A stretch of DNA of 15,560 nt from Deltaproteobacteria bacterium UBA4427 (lineage in GTDB: Bacteria > Myxococcota_A > UBA9160 > UBA4427), in assembly GCA_002390675.1 (NCBI GenBank), contig DGPZ01000101.1:1-15560 (forward strand), given 5' to 3'. This document shows, one piece after another, positions 1 through 7,041 of this stretch (its first letter is position 1; each line of letters begins with the position of its first letter). Under the pieces are notes generated by a model. It had not been told where the DNA came from. It saw only the letters and a list, made by a program, of their open reading frames with translations, and made no database searches. A program made the translations under genes and the position numbers.

Positions 1-1
1 A

Positions 2-298
2 CGCGTGACTACTTTCAGTTCGCTTTCGGCTCGGGGACCAACGCAAGTGGGTCGCGCAGGAACGACCTACACGCTTGCGTTCAAGACGACCGGAAACTGC
101 AATAAACGGTGGGTAGGATCTACCGCGGTTGTAAGCGACGGAATTCTCCAGACGAGCGTGATCTCTGTCGACAATGGCGCCACATTCCTCAAAAACATAT
201 TCAATAATTATGGGATACAAATCGTCGCAGTTCCCGAACCGAGCACTGCTCTACTAATGGCTCTGGGGCTCGCCGGTCTGGCGGCTAGACGAAACTAA
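2..298 (+). CDS. PEP-CTERM sorting-domain protein, C-terminal part (5' end off the window)
   Basis: The reading frame is open to the left edge, and the only early start-like codon (GTG at 5) is followed by no signal peptide, so this is the tail of a longer secreted protein. The visible part is Thr/Ser/Asn/Gly rich, as in extracellular beta-sheet proteins. It ends in a textbook PEP-CTERM signal (residues 76-97 counting from the GTG): Val-Pro-Glu-Pro-Ser, then a hydrophobic helix (ALLMALGLAGLA), then Ala-Arg-Arg-Asn and the stop. In this family the tail is recognised by exosortase in the inner membrane and the protein is delivered to the cell surface or an exopolysaccharide layer. The body of the protein is not recognisable. 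It converges on the PepSY gene with a gap of about 150 bp that holds no clear terminator. Confidence 0.8.
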   Translation, partial: RVTTFSSLSARGPTQVGRAGTTYTLAFKTTGNCNKRWVGSTAVVSDGILQTSVISVDNGATFLKNIFNNYGIQIVAVPEPSTALLMALGLAGLAARRN

Positions 299-452
299 TT
301 CTCTCAAACTAAGCCTCTTGGCTACGTCGACCAAGTTTTCTGCATTTGGCCAGCTCTTCGGCAATTTTAGTGGTATCGCCGGGATCGAGTCAGTGCTCGT
401 AACTCGCATCGGGTGGGGTACTCCGCTCGCGAGGGAGGCAAGGCGGCCTAGA

Positions 453-2003
453 TCAGACGGCCTCGCGCCCTGCCCGCTTGCGCAGACGCCGATTTAGAAT
501 AAAGCCAGTCCCGCCTAACAAAACAATTGCCAGGCCCACGACCGTCGCAACAACAGTGCTCTGTACTCCACGACCAAGCGGGAACAAGAAATTCCACTTG
601 TGCAGGAAAGCAAAAACAAATCGTTCCGGCCGATCCGAGTCCTCCAGGACGTCCGCGACGCCCGACGTCGCCGTATCGACGAACACAGATGCAAACACGG
701 GCTCTCCGTAATCAAGCCGCCAGACCGGGAGTCGCTTATTCCGAAAGTCGTAGGTGGGCCCAAAGCGGGTCACGAGCTCAGCGCCCTCCAGCCTTGCTCC
801 CGAATCACCGATCCAACGCGAACCGATGCCAAGCGCAATTTCTCGATCGCCGCGATCGACCGTGGAGCCGGTCGCTGCGTCTAAATAAACGGCCGGTCCA
901 CTCAAAGGCACGCCGTCAAATCGAGCATTGCGGATCTCCTTCGCTGAGGTTGGATCCGATCTACGAGCTCTCGCCAGCCCAACGCGATACAGCACGCGCC
1001 CTTCGATGTCTTCGATGATCGAGACCGACGAGACGTCGAGTCCCTCTGTTAGTTCAGCCCAGTGCTCGTGGATGGGATAGGCGATCTTTTCCACGTCGAG
1101 GGGAGGCGCGAGTCGCAACGATCGGCCGGGCCTCGCGTCAGCAAATGAAATCAAATGAAACAGAGCGCTGGTCGTGAACATCAGCAATGGAAGCGCGAAG
1201 GCGAACGCCGCCAGGCGATGAATCCGGCGGCTTCGGGTCGCCTTGGCGCGCGCGCGAAGCGTTCGAAGGAGCACCACTCCGGTCAGCGACAGACTGAGCA
1301 AGGACCCGACCAAGCATCCAATCACGACGACCCTCACCCACTCGGCCTGGCGCGGAAACCAGCTCCAGGTGTGAAAGGCATTGAACACCGCTTGAATCTG
1401 CTCTCGGCGAATGTCAGTGACCGAAGCAAGCGCGTTAGTCTCGGTATAAAGATAGGCTGCTAGGCGATCCGGCCGCTCAAACTCGACGCGATAGACCGGT
1501 AGCAACCGGTTGACCCAGGGATAAGCGTCGCTGAACTCGGTGATATATTCGATTGACCGAACGCCTGCCGGCGTTCCCCCGTCATCTCCTTCACTACTCG
1601 TGTCCAGCCCTAGGTAGTGACGCGCCAGAAACTCGGCGTGCACACGATCATGGTCCAGCTTCTCAAGACCGGTCTCGAGGTCGAAATATCGTCGAGGGAG
1701 ATCTTGCTCTTCAGTGACCTGCAGCAGGCTCTCTCCATCCCCTGCGACGATTCGAATCGCGGCGGCCTGCTCAACCTGAGCGCGGGCGAGCATCTCGTGG
1801 ATGGGCCGCACCGAAGCCAGGGAGATGTGCTCTGTCGGTGGGCGAAAGTGGGCTTGCTGAGGACCGAAGTTGGTCATCGCGATATGGAGAAGACCGGAGC
1901 CACCCCAAAGTAAGAGGGCCAGGCCGCCGGAGATCGAGAGCAGCCGGTGGACTCGAAGCGCCCTCAGGCTCCAAGATCGCCCACTTCGCCGAGAGCGCGC
2001 CAT
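453..2003 (-). CDS. PepSY-associated transmembrane protein, probable siderophore/ferric-complex reductase
   Basis: This is a four-helix inner-membrane protein of 516 residues. Helices lie near residues 19-43, 222-246, 264-287 and 482-503, with two large periplasmic PepSY-type segments between helices 1-2 and 3-4. Histidines sit at or near the membrane faces (H19, H40, H211, H262, H283 and the LHKW motif before helix 4). In family members such as FoxB, equivalent histidines bind haem that passes electrons to imported ferric complexes; assigning these exact ligands here is inference. The start is taken as ATG at 2003, which overlaps the receptor stop as TGATG and implies translational coupling. 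A GTG at 2015 would add only four residues. The gene is co-transcribed with the upstream TonB receptor, which fits uptake across the outer membrane followed by reductive iron release. A purely structural PepSY role cannot be excluded. Confidence 0.85.
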   Translation of the reverse strand: MARSRRSGRSWSLRALRVHRLLSISGGLALLLWGGSGLLHIAMTNFGPQQAHFRPPTEHISLASVRPIHEMLARAQVEQAAAIRIVAGDGESLLQVTEEQDLPRRYFDLETGLEKLDHDRVHAEFLARHYLGLDTSSEGDDGGTPAGVRSIEYITEFSDAYPWVNRLLPVYRVEFERPDRLAAYLYTETNALASVTDIRREQIQAVFNAFHTWSWFPRQAEWVRVVVIGCLVGSLLSLSLTGVVLLRTLRARAKATRSRRIHRLAAFAFALPLLMFTTSALFHLISFADARPGRSLRLAPPLDVEKIAYPIHEHWAELTEGLDVSSVSIIEDIEGRVLYRVGLARARRSDPTSAKEIRNARFDGVPLSGPAVYLDAATGSTVDRGDREIALGIGSRWIGDSGARLEGAELVTRFGPTYDFRNKRLPVWRLDYGEPVFASVFVDTATSGVADVLEDSDRPERFVFAFLHKWNFLFPLGRGVQSTVVATVVGLAIVLLGGTGFILNRRLRKRAGREAV

Positions 2004-4219
2004 CAGTAACGCCACTCCAGGCCGCCGAAAAATGCACGTCCCTGCCCCGGCGTGAATACCCTTGCGTCCTCGATGGACTGGTCGGCCACGGTCGTCACGT
2101 TCGAGATGAACGTTTCGTCTCCGAGGTTTTCTCCAGAGAAGAAGAATCTGAGATTCTCAAGGACGTCGACTGATCCTGTAATACCGATCAAGGTGTAGTC
2201 GGGAATACGCGTCGTATTCGCGAAATCAACATAGGGTCCGCGCGGCACGTGACGCACGTTGACCGAGACCGAGGCCCTGTCTTCGTACTTAAGGCGAGCC
2301 TCAAAAAGAAAGACATGCTCCGGAACGGCAGGTAGCTGGTTGCCTGAAACCCGCTCTGTTCCAACGACACCCGTCGGCTCCGAATCAAAGAAGAAGTCGT
2401 TCCAGGTATAAACGGCACGAAAGGATATATCGAGGCCAAGTTCCTCCAGCTCGGGTCGTTCAACAAAGAGGCTCAGGCCTGCCTCGACTCCTTGGTGGAT
2501 CGTATCCCCTGCGTTGAAGGTTCGAGAGAGAAACCCATTGGCTCCCTCTACCGGGAGGTCGACAAACTCATCCTCGACCCAACTCCGATAGTAGGCGAGG
2601 TCCCAGGCGATCATCGGACGTTGGCCGCGCGAGCCGACTTCAAAAGTCCAAGCATCTTGGGCGCGAAGAGGTGTGAACTCAAGCGCTCCGCCGGCGGTCA
2701 GATCAGCAATGCTGGCAGGCTCGAAACTACGATTGGCGTTGACGAAGAACTGGGTCTGCTCGTCGAAATCCCATAAGAGCCCGACTCGGGGGTTGACCTG
2801 TGATTCGTAGACGCGCCCAGGAGTGTCCTGAAAAATGGCGCGGTTGGTTCGCTTCGTATCGAGATACTGAAAGCCAACAATGCCAGTCAGAGTCGAAACA
2901 ATCTCAGCATCGGCCTGCGCGAAAATAAGCCAATTGCGAGCATCCTGATCGTTCTTGCTGCGAAGTGGACCACGGCTGCCTGATTCGTTCTCGTACACGC
3001 TCGCGGAGTTGTCAGAACCCGCCAGGCTCGTCCCGATCACCCACGAGACGTCTCGATCGGCTAGGACCAAATCGCCTTCTGCACGCAGCTGCCCCCCATA
3101 TTCCTGCTCTTCCTGATCGATGATTCCAGCGAAGCGCGTGATCGCATGATCCAAATCGCGGTACGCGAACCAAAGCCCCCCCTCGATCGAAATCGAGTCG
3201 AGTTCGATCTTCGTCACGTTCGATAGTCGATAGACGTCCAGGTTGCGGTCCCAATCGTCTGCCACCGGGCCGGGGTCGAGCACCGTGACAGGCCCGCCGG
3301 GAAAGAAGGGGCCAATCGTCACCGGGCGGGCAGCATCTCGCGGATTGTCGAGCGCATCTTGGAGTCCGAGCGAACCTGCCAGCTCAAAGTTGTCACTCAG
3401 GGCCGTGGCGAAGAATCGCGTTTCGCCCAGGTCGCCGAGGCGAACACCTGTATTTAGGTGGCCATACACACTCTCGACGTCACTGTGATCGCGATACCCC
3501 TCGCTTCGCAGCGCGGTTACGCCGGCGTAGAAATCGGCAGCATCATTTGCGAGCGCAACACTACCGTGGGCGCGAGTCGTTCCGAAGCTACCTCCCTCCA
3601 AACGAACTTTGACGCCCTTAGGCTGAGTCCGCCCGGTCGGAGAAACGATATTGACCGCGCCGCCTAGTGATGCACCGCCATAACGCAGGCCGTTGGCGCC
3701 CTTGTAGACCTCGATGTAGTCGACCGCGATCGGATCGATCTCCTGGAACTCGGTCAGGCCACTCGCTCGCGAGATCGGAACTCCGTCACGAAGCACAGTC
3801 ACGCCTCGTCGCTCAAAAGATGAATTCAACCCTGATCCACGGATTGAAATTCGACTCTCCCTCTGCGCCGAGGTGTCCGCGAAAACACCGGGCGTGTAGA
3901 GCAAAGCATCGCCAATACTTTGCGTAAAAAAATCCTCGTAGGTTGAGTCATCCACGACGCCGACGGCACCGGGTATGCGTTCGAGTCGCTCTCGGGCTGA
4001 TTGCACGCTCGGCGATGTTGCCGACCCCCGGGCGCCAACAACCGTCATCTCTTCTACCGACTGAGCCCCATCGGGTCTTCGCTGGCCGACACCGTCGGCG
4101 AAGGCCGGGTGTGCCAGAAGGACGATCAAGATCGAGCCGCTCCGAACAACTCGCAATCCGCCCCGGAGAGCTGCGTTAAAATATTTATTTACATCACTTT
4201 TCTCTAAAATTTCATTCAT
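2003..4219 (-). CDS. TonB-dependent outer-membrane receptor (siderophore/ferric complex type)
   Basis: The 738-residue frame has a signal peptide (hydrophobic SILIVLLAH, cleavage near AFA, residue 41), a TonB box-like EEMTVVGAR at about 56-64, and a plug domain at about 75-195 containing LLYTPGV, ISIRGSG, RDGVPI, VDYIEVYKG and GGAVNIVSP. The rest has the alternating aromatic pattern of a 22-strand beta barrel and ends in FFGGLEWRY with a terminal aromatic residue. It transports a scarce ligand across the outer membrane using TonB energy. The PepSY reductase gene downstream suggests an iron complex, although copper, cobalamin or another ligand cannot be ruled out from sequence. The start is uncertain. 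ATG at 4219 has a GGAG only 2 nt upstream, and the first 15 or so codons are unusually AT-rich. TTG at 4156, preceded by GGGGCGGA, would give a compact 20-residue signal peptide and leave the AT-rich stretch as promoter. Confidence 0.93.
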   Translation of the reverse strand: MNEILEKSDVNKYFNAALRGGLRVVRSGSILIVLLAHPAFADGVGQRRPDGAQSVEEMTVVGARGSATSPSVQSARERLERIPGAVGVVDDSTYEDFFTQSIGDALLYTPGVFADTSAQRESRISIRGSGLNSSFERRGVTVLRDGVPISRASGLTEFQEIDPIAVDYIEVYKGANGLRYGGASLGGAVNIVSPTGRTQPKGVKVRLEGGSFGTTRAHGSVALANDAADFYAGVTALRSEGYRDHSDVESVYGHLNTGVRLGDLGETRFFATALSDNFELAGSLGLQDALDNPRDAARPVTIGPFFPGGPVTVLDPGPVADDWDRNLDVYRLSNVTKIELDSISIEGGLWFAYRDLDHAITRFAGIIDQEEQEYGGQLRAEGDLVLADRDVSWVIGTSLAGSDNSASVYENESGSRGPLRSKNDQDARNWLIFAQADAEIVSTLTGIVGFQYLDTKRTNRAIFQDTPGRVYESQVNPRVGLLWDFDEQTQFFVNANRSFEPASIADLTAGGALEFTPLRAQDAWTFEVGSRGQRPMIAWDLAYYRSWVEDEFVDLPVEGANGFLSRTFNAGDTIHQGVEAGLSLFVERPELEELGLDISFRAVYTWNDFFFDSEPTGVVGTERVSGNQLPAVPEHVFLFEARLKYEDRASVSVNVRHVPRGPYVDFANTTRIPDYTLIGITGSVDVLENLRFFFSGENLGDETFISNVTTVADQSIEDARVFTPGQGRAFFGGLEWRY

Positions 4220-4340
4220 CGCTCCGAGAGACTAACGATCCCAACACGACGGAGGGAGCGGCAATTTGTCGCGGACAGGACGAGGCCGTCGAAGACACCC
4301 TATTCTCTTCTACGTCTGATTCCGTCGACGGAGGTAGGAA
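4220..4340. promoter_or_regulatory. Divergent promoter region between the iron-uptake operon and regBA
   Basis: These 121 bp separate two divergently transcribed units, so both promoters and their control sites should lie here, or extend into the AT-rich 4176-4219 stretch if the receptor uses the TTG start. A strong Shine-Dalgarno (GGAGG, 4330-4334) lies 6 nt before the kinase ATG at 4341. It partly overlaps a perfect 10-bp palindrome CCGTCGACGG at 4322-4331. A RegA/RegR-like dyad is listed separately. I could not assign convincing -35/-10 pairs. Confidence 0.6.
4258..4272. promoter_or_regulatory. Candidate RegA/RegR binding box
   Basis: The site reads GCGGCAATTTGTCGC, an imperfect dyad (GCG-G-C, 5-nt centre, G-T-CGC). 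The RegR box consensus as I remember it from Bradyrhizobium work is GNGRCRTTNNGNCGC; this site matches every fixed position except one T (A here). It lies about 70 nt upstream of the kinase start and about 40 nt (ATG 4219) or 100 nt (TTG 4156) upstream of the receptor start. A RegA-type regulator is encoded next door. Function is inferred, and the consensus is quoted from memory. Confidence 0.5.
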
Positions 4341-5627
4341 ATGCCGAGCCAGAGTTCGAACAGCGATTCGACACCGACCCTCGTCTGGCTTGTAGGTTTT
4401 CGGTGGGCAGCGGGAATCGCCTGCGTAGGCCTGCTAGCCGTTGCGGTCGCAATCGATGCGGGTGCTGAGATCATCGCCGCCACTGCAGGTGGCGCGGCTC
4501 TGATCGCGATCACGAACCAGACTCTCACCCGTGCATCGGGCCCAACCGATCGCCTCGTTGGGTGTGTACTCATTCTCGACGTCGCCGTACTCACCACCAT
4601 GCTCGGGCTTACCGGCGGCGCTGCGAACCCTTTCGCCGTGTTGCTGATCGTGCATATCGCCTTGGCTGGCTTGGCCTCTCGAGGCATCTGGGCTTGGACA
4701 GTCGTCGTCGCCGCCGTCGTCGGCTACGGGACGCTCTTCTTTCTCGCCCCTGATTCGCATCTGTGGCATCGAACGATCAACCTCTCGAACGCAGGCGAGC
4801 CGGTCCAATTACACCTGCTCGGGATGTGGGTCGCCACGGCGATCGCAGCCATCTCGATCACCGCGCTGACGCGACATGTACTCAGCGTGCTTGAGCGTCA
4901 CCGTTCCTATGTACGCGACTCGGAACGCCGATTGGAGCGGACAACGCACCTCGCATCGCTGACGACGCTAGCCGCTGGGGCAACTCATGAGCTCGGGTCT
5001 CCGCTCACGACCGTCGCCGTGCTGGCTCGAGAGCTCGAGCGCCAGGCGGAGCAACAGGGCATCACCGCTCTGCGAGAGGATGCTTCGACGATCCGCGATG
5101 AGGTCGATCGTTGCCGAGAGATCCTCGGCCGTATGAGCGCGGGCGTTGGGATTCAGCTCGAGGGTTCCACAACCGATAGCGGTGCCGTCTCTCTGCGGGA
5201 ATGCGTGAACGGACGCCTCGAGACGCGGGCCGATCGAGTGATTTGGGAAGGACAGCTCCAAGATCTCCCTGTGGCCGCGATTGCACAGCTGACTCAGCTC
5301 GTGCTCCCTCTCATCGGTAATGCTCTCGACGCCTGCGAGGACCAGGCGATCCAGGTCTCACTCACCGAGCAGTCCGGCGAACTCAGCGTAGAGGTCAAAG
5401 ATGGCGGCGAAGGGATGAGCGAGGAAGTCTTATCCAGATCGGTCGAACCCTTCTTCACCACAAAACCGCCCGGGCACGGGATGGGGCTGGGCCTGCACCT
5501 GGTCCGCGTGGTGAGCGATGCGCTGGGCGGACGACTGACGCTTGCATCCACACCCGGAGTCGGCACGAGCGCGCAACTTGTCTTACCCCGCGCCAGTCTT
5601 GCTAAGCAGCACGGAGCGACGTCATGA
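4341..5627 (+). CDS. regB: RegB/PrrB-like redox-sensing membrane histidine kinase
   Basis: This 428-residue kinase has about six hydrophobic segments in its first 180 residues and no periplasmic sensor domain, as in RegB/PrrB/ActS. GGAANPF (92-98) matches the GGxxNPF heptapeptide that links membrane helices and takes part in quinone sensing in RegB. The H-box HELGSPLTTV places the phospho-histidine at H216. C258 in DRCREIL sits where RegB carries its redox-active cysteine (position judged from memory of the family). ATP-binding motifs are the N-box around N327 (IGNALDAC), DGGEGM (354-359), the F-box-like EPFFTTKPPGHG (369-380) and GMGLGL (380-385). It should autophosphorylate according to quinone-pool or redox state and pass phosphate to the regulator encoded immediately downstream. 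ATG at 4341 has an ideal GGAGG 6 nt upstream. The stop overlaps the next start (ATGA), indicating translational coupling. Confidence 0.9.
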   Translation: MPSQSSNSDSTPTLVWLVGFRWAAGIACVGLLAVAVAIDAGAEIIAATAGGAALIAITNQTLTRASGPTDRLVGCVLILDVAVLTTMLGLTGGAANPFAVLLIVHIALAGLASRGIWAWTVVVAAVVGYGTLFFLAPDSHLWHRTINLSNAGEPVQLHLLGMWVATAIAAISITALTRHVLSVLERHRSYVRDSERRLERTTHLASLTTLAAGATHELGSPLTTVAVLARELERQAEQQGITALREDASTIRDEVDRCREILGRMSAGVGIQLEGSTTDSGAVSLRECVNGRLETRADRVIWEGQLQDLPVAAIAQLTQLVLPLIGNALDACEDQAIQVSLTEQSGELSVEVKDGGEGMSEEVLSRSVEPFFTTKPPGHGMGLGLHLVRVVSDALGGRLTLASTPGVGTSAQLVLPRASLAKQHGATS

Positions 5628-6148
5628 GCGCGGTTCTGATTCTCGAAGACGACGATGCTCTTCGCACCACCCTCGCGCGGGCGTTCTCACGGCGTGGCCA
5701 TCTCGTCGTTGAGGTCAACAACCTTGCGAGTCTCACCGACGCATTGAAAGAAACGAGCTTTGATTGGGCCGTCGTGGACCTCGGGCTCCCCGACGGATCC
5801 GGCTTAGACGCCATCGAGACGCTGACAGAGTGCATGCATGGGGTTCGGATCGCCGTCCTCACAGGCTACGGAAGCATCTCGTCAGCGGTGGAAGCTATGC
5901 GGCGTGGAGCGACCGACTATCTCACAAAGCCGGCGGACGTAGATCAGATCCTTGCCGTGCTGGAGGATGCACCCGGTGGGGCACAAGACAAAGAGCACAG
6001 TCCCGCCAGCCTCCAACGCGTCGAGTGGGAGCATATCCAACGCGTTCTACGCGACTCCGGCGGCAACGTGACCCGTGCAGCCGCGACGCTTGGCATCCAC
6101 AGGCGTACGCTCCAGAGAAAACTCTCGTACCGGCCGCCGACTGATTGA
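5624..6148 (+). CDS. regA: RegA/PrrA/ActR-like response regulator with Fis-type HTH
   Basis: This is a 174-residue two-domain regulator. The receiver domain (1-116) has the acidic pair D9/D10, phospho-acceptor D52 (VVDLGLPDGSG), T80 and K102 (YLTKPAD). A short linker leads to a C-terminal Fis-type helix-turn-helix (about 132-168): RVEWEHIQR, GGNVTRAAATLGIHRRTLQRKL. The WEHIQR and HRRTLQR blocks are hallmarks of the RegA/PrrA/ActR family and distinguish it from NtrC-type regulators, whose AAA+ domain is absent here. In characterised species RegA controls respiration, carbon and nitrogen fixation and other redox-linked genes. The start ATG overlaps the kinase stop, so the two are made together. 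The last four codons form one arm of a strong hairpin. Confidence 0.92.
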   Translation: MSAVLILEDDDALRTTLARAFSRRGHLVVEVNNLASLTDALKETSFDWAVVDLGLPDGSGLDAIETLTECMHGVRIAVLTGYGSISSAVEAMRRGATDYLTKPADVDQILAVLEDAPGGAQDKEHSPASLQRVEWEHIQRVLRDSGGNVTRAAATLGIHRRTLQRKLSYRPPTD

Positions 6149-6179
6149 GTCGACTGACGCCTCTTGCATTAGTCGGCGG
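6134..6179 (+). terminator. Strong stem-loop spanning the regA stop codon, terminator-like without a U-tract
   Basis: CCGCCGACTGAT (6134-6145) pairs with ATTAGTCGGCGG (6168-6179): 12 consecutive pairs with one G-U, closing a 22-nt loop that contains the regA stop. Alternative short pairings exist inside it (CGACT and AGTCG each occur twice). No run of T follows, so it may protect the mRNA 3' end or serve a Rho-dependent terminator, rather than act as a classic intrinsic terminator. Confidence 0.5.
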
Positions 6180-6343
6180 AACAGCCGGTTGGAATAACAT
6201 GGCCCTTTTGCGAGCAGGCGCTTTGCCGAAGCCGCGACATGCAGCGCGTCCGGTCCAAGGGCTTCGGCCAAGTCAGTTGCACGACGAAGTTTATGGCGAA
6301 TATTAAACCTCCTTCACAGTGAGCACGGCGCGGTTGTCATTAA

Positions 6344-6349
6344 TATAAT
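6344..6349 (+). promoter_or_regulatory. Candidate -10 promoter element
   Basis: This is a perfect TATAAT hexamer within an AT-rich patch (ATTAATATAATTTTG) in otherwise GC-rich DNA. No good -35 is present at 16-18 nt upstream (best 3 of 6), so an extended or activator-dependent promoter would be needed. It would drive rightward transcription through the 6.4-7.0 kb region. Confidence 0.25.
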
Positions 6350-6689
6350 TTTGTGCGAATCGCTCGCGGTGGACCAATCTTCATCTTTGAAGGTGACCAT
6401 GTGCAGGCAGCTACTCTGATCCGCACATTCGTTAGGTCAGTCGTCGCTGCACTGCATGACCACGTCGATCGGAAGTTGAGGACCATTGGCGTTCTCACCA
6501 AATAGGCCCCGACAGGGGTACTCGGCCCCTGGAGACGAACGATCGCTAGGGCTGGGCGACCGCAGCGCAAAACCAGCAAATTCGCGAGTGCTTGGTTGGT
6601 TTTCCGGCCGAGTAAATCTGGCCGGATGAATTCGTCTCATTTCCCATCAAACGCTGACACTTACGACCGCGTACGACCACACTACAGAA

Positions 6690-6711
6690 GCACGGGATCT
6701 TTTTGCCGTGC
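6690..6711 (+). promoter_or_regulatory. Hairpin immediately before a Shine-Dalgarno
   Basis: GCACGG (6690-6695) pairs perfectly with CCGTGC (6706-6711) around a 10-nt T-rich loop. The Shine-Dalgarno AAGGGA (6715-6720) of the decayed secreted-protein frame starts only 3 nt later. It could be a 5' UTR structure, or a terminator of upstream transcription on either strand. Confidence 0.35.
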
Positions 6712-6726
6712 ACTAAGGGACGAGCC

Positions 6727-6920
6727 GTGCGAGCCACTAGTCAATCAAGAACCCTGACCGTAGCCGCCTTATTTGTATGAGCGTTTTTTGGTCTAGGCAC
6801 CGCGAGCGCTCAGAAGCCCCCCCCGCATCAAAACTTCAACGCGGGGCTCTGGCAGTTCACCGGCAACGGGGCTGCTCGTCGGTGATGGGCTCTTGGGCCT
6901 GGGCGCGTAAGCGCCGATAG
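6727..6920 (+). pseudogene. Decayed small secreted-protein gene, possibly PEP-CTERM-like
   Basis: A GTG at 6727 sits 6 nt after AAGGGA. It opens a frame that reads as a signal peptide: VRATSQSRTLTVAALFV, an in-frame TGA (6778-6780), then AFFGLGTASAQ with a clear AxA cleavage site. The same frame stops again at 6883. In the next frame the sequence encodes SPATGLLVGDGLLGLGA (to about 6903). One more base shift gives ARKRR and a stop at 6918-6920. A hydrophobic helix followed by a basic tail is the architecture of PEP-CTERM and related sorting signals. An 8-C run (6817-6824) is a likely indel site. Read as a gene it needs one nonsense and two frameshift changes, so it is either a remnant or a coincidence, and the mature part would be very short. 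A competing 47-codon ORF from ATG 6777 to 6920 has no protein-like features. Confidence 0.4.
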
Positions 6921-7041
6921 GGATAGGCAAAACAAGCTGTGTTTTCCGCACCACTTGTATTAGGGATTCTGGAAAATGGGTTCAGATGCGACTGATCGGC
7001 CCCTTCAGGGCGTCCTGTAGGTCGATGAGCGGAGATGAGAA

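Larger units (their letters stand above)
6180..6726. other. Long intergenic stretch without an intact gene
   Basis: No frame on either strand here shows recognisable protein features, and the base composition is less GC-rich than in the flanking genes. Visible elements are a consensus -10 hexamer TATAAT at 6344-6349, a six-codon ORF (6399-6419) with AAGG upstream, and a GC-rich hairpin CAGGGG/CCCCTG (6513-6518 with 6526-6531) that competes with CCCC at 6507-6510. A second hairpin lies at 6690-6711. On the minus strand a frame from 6640 down to about 6310 is open apart from one TGA and could be a decayed gene, but I do not recognise it. Confidence 0.55.

Noticed and set aside
312..323. AGCC-TCTT-GGCT hairpin as a terminator for the PEP-CTERM gene.
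   Set aside because: It has only four base pairs and no following T-run.
2003..2015. GTG at 2015 as start of the PepSY protein.
   Set aside because: It adds only four residues; ATG 2003 forms the usual TGATG coupling with the receptor stop.
6310..6640. A minus-strand frame with Cys-rich stretches, open on both sides of one TGA (near 6435).
   Set aside because: It could be a decayed gene, but no motif, signal peptide or convincing start was seen; it is noted in the intergenic description only.
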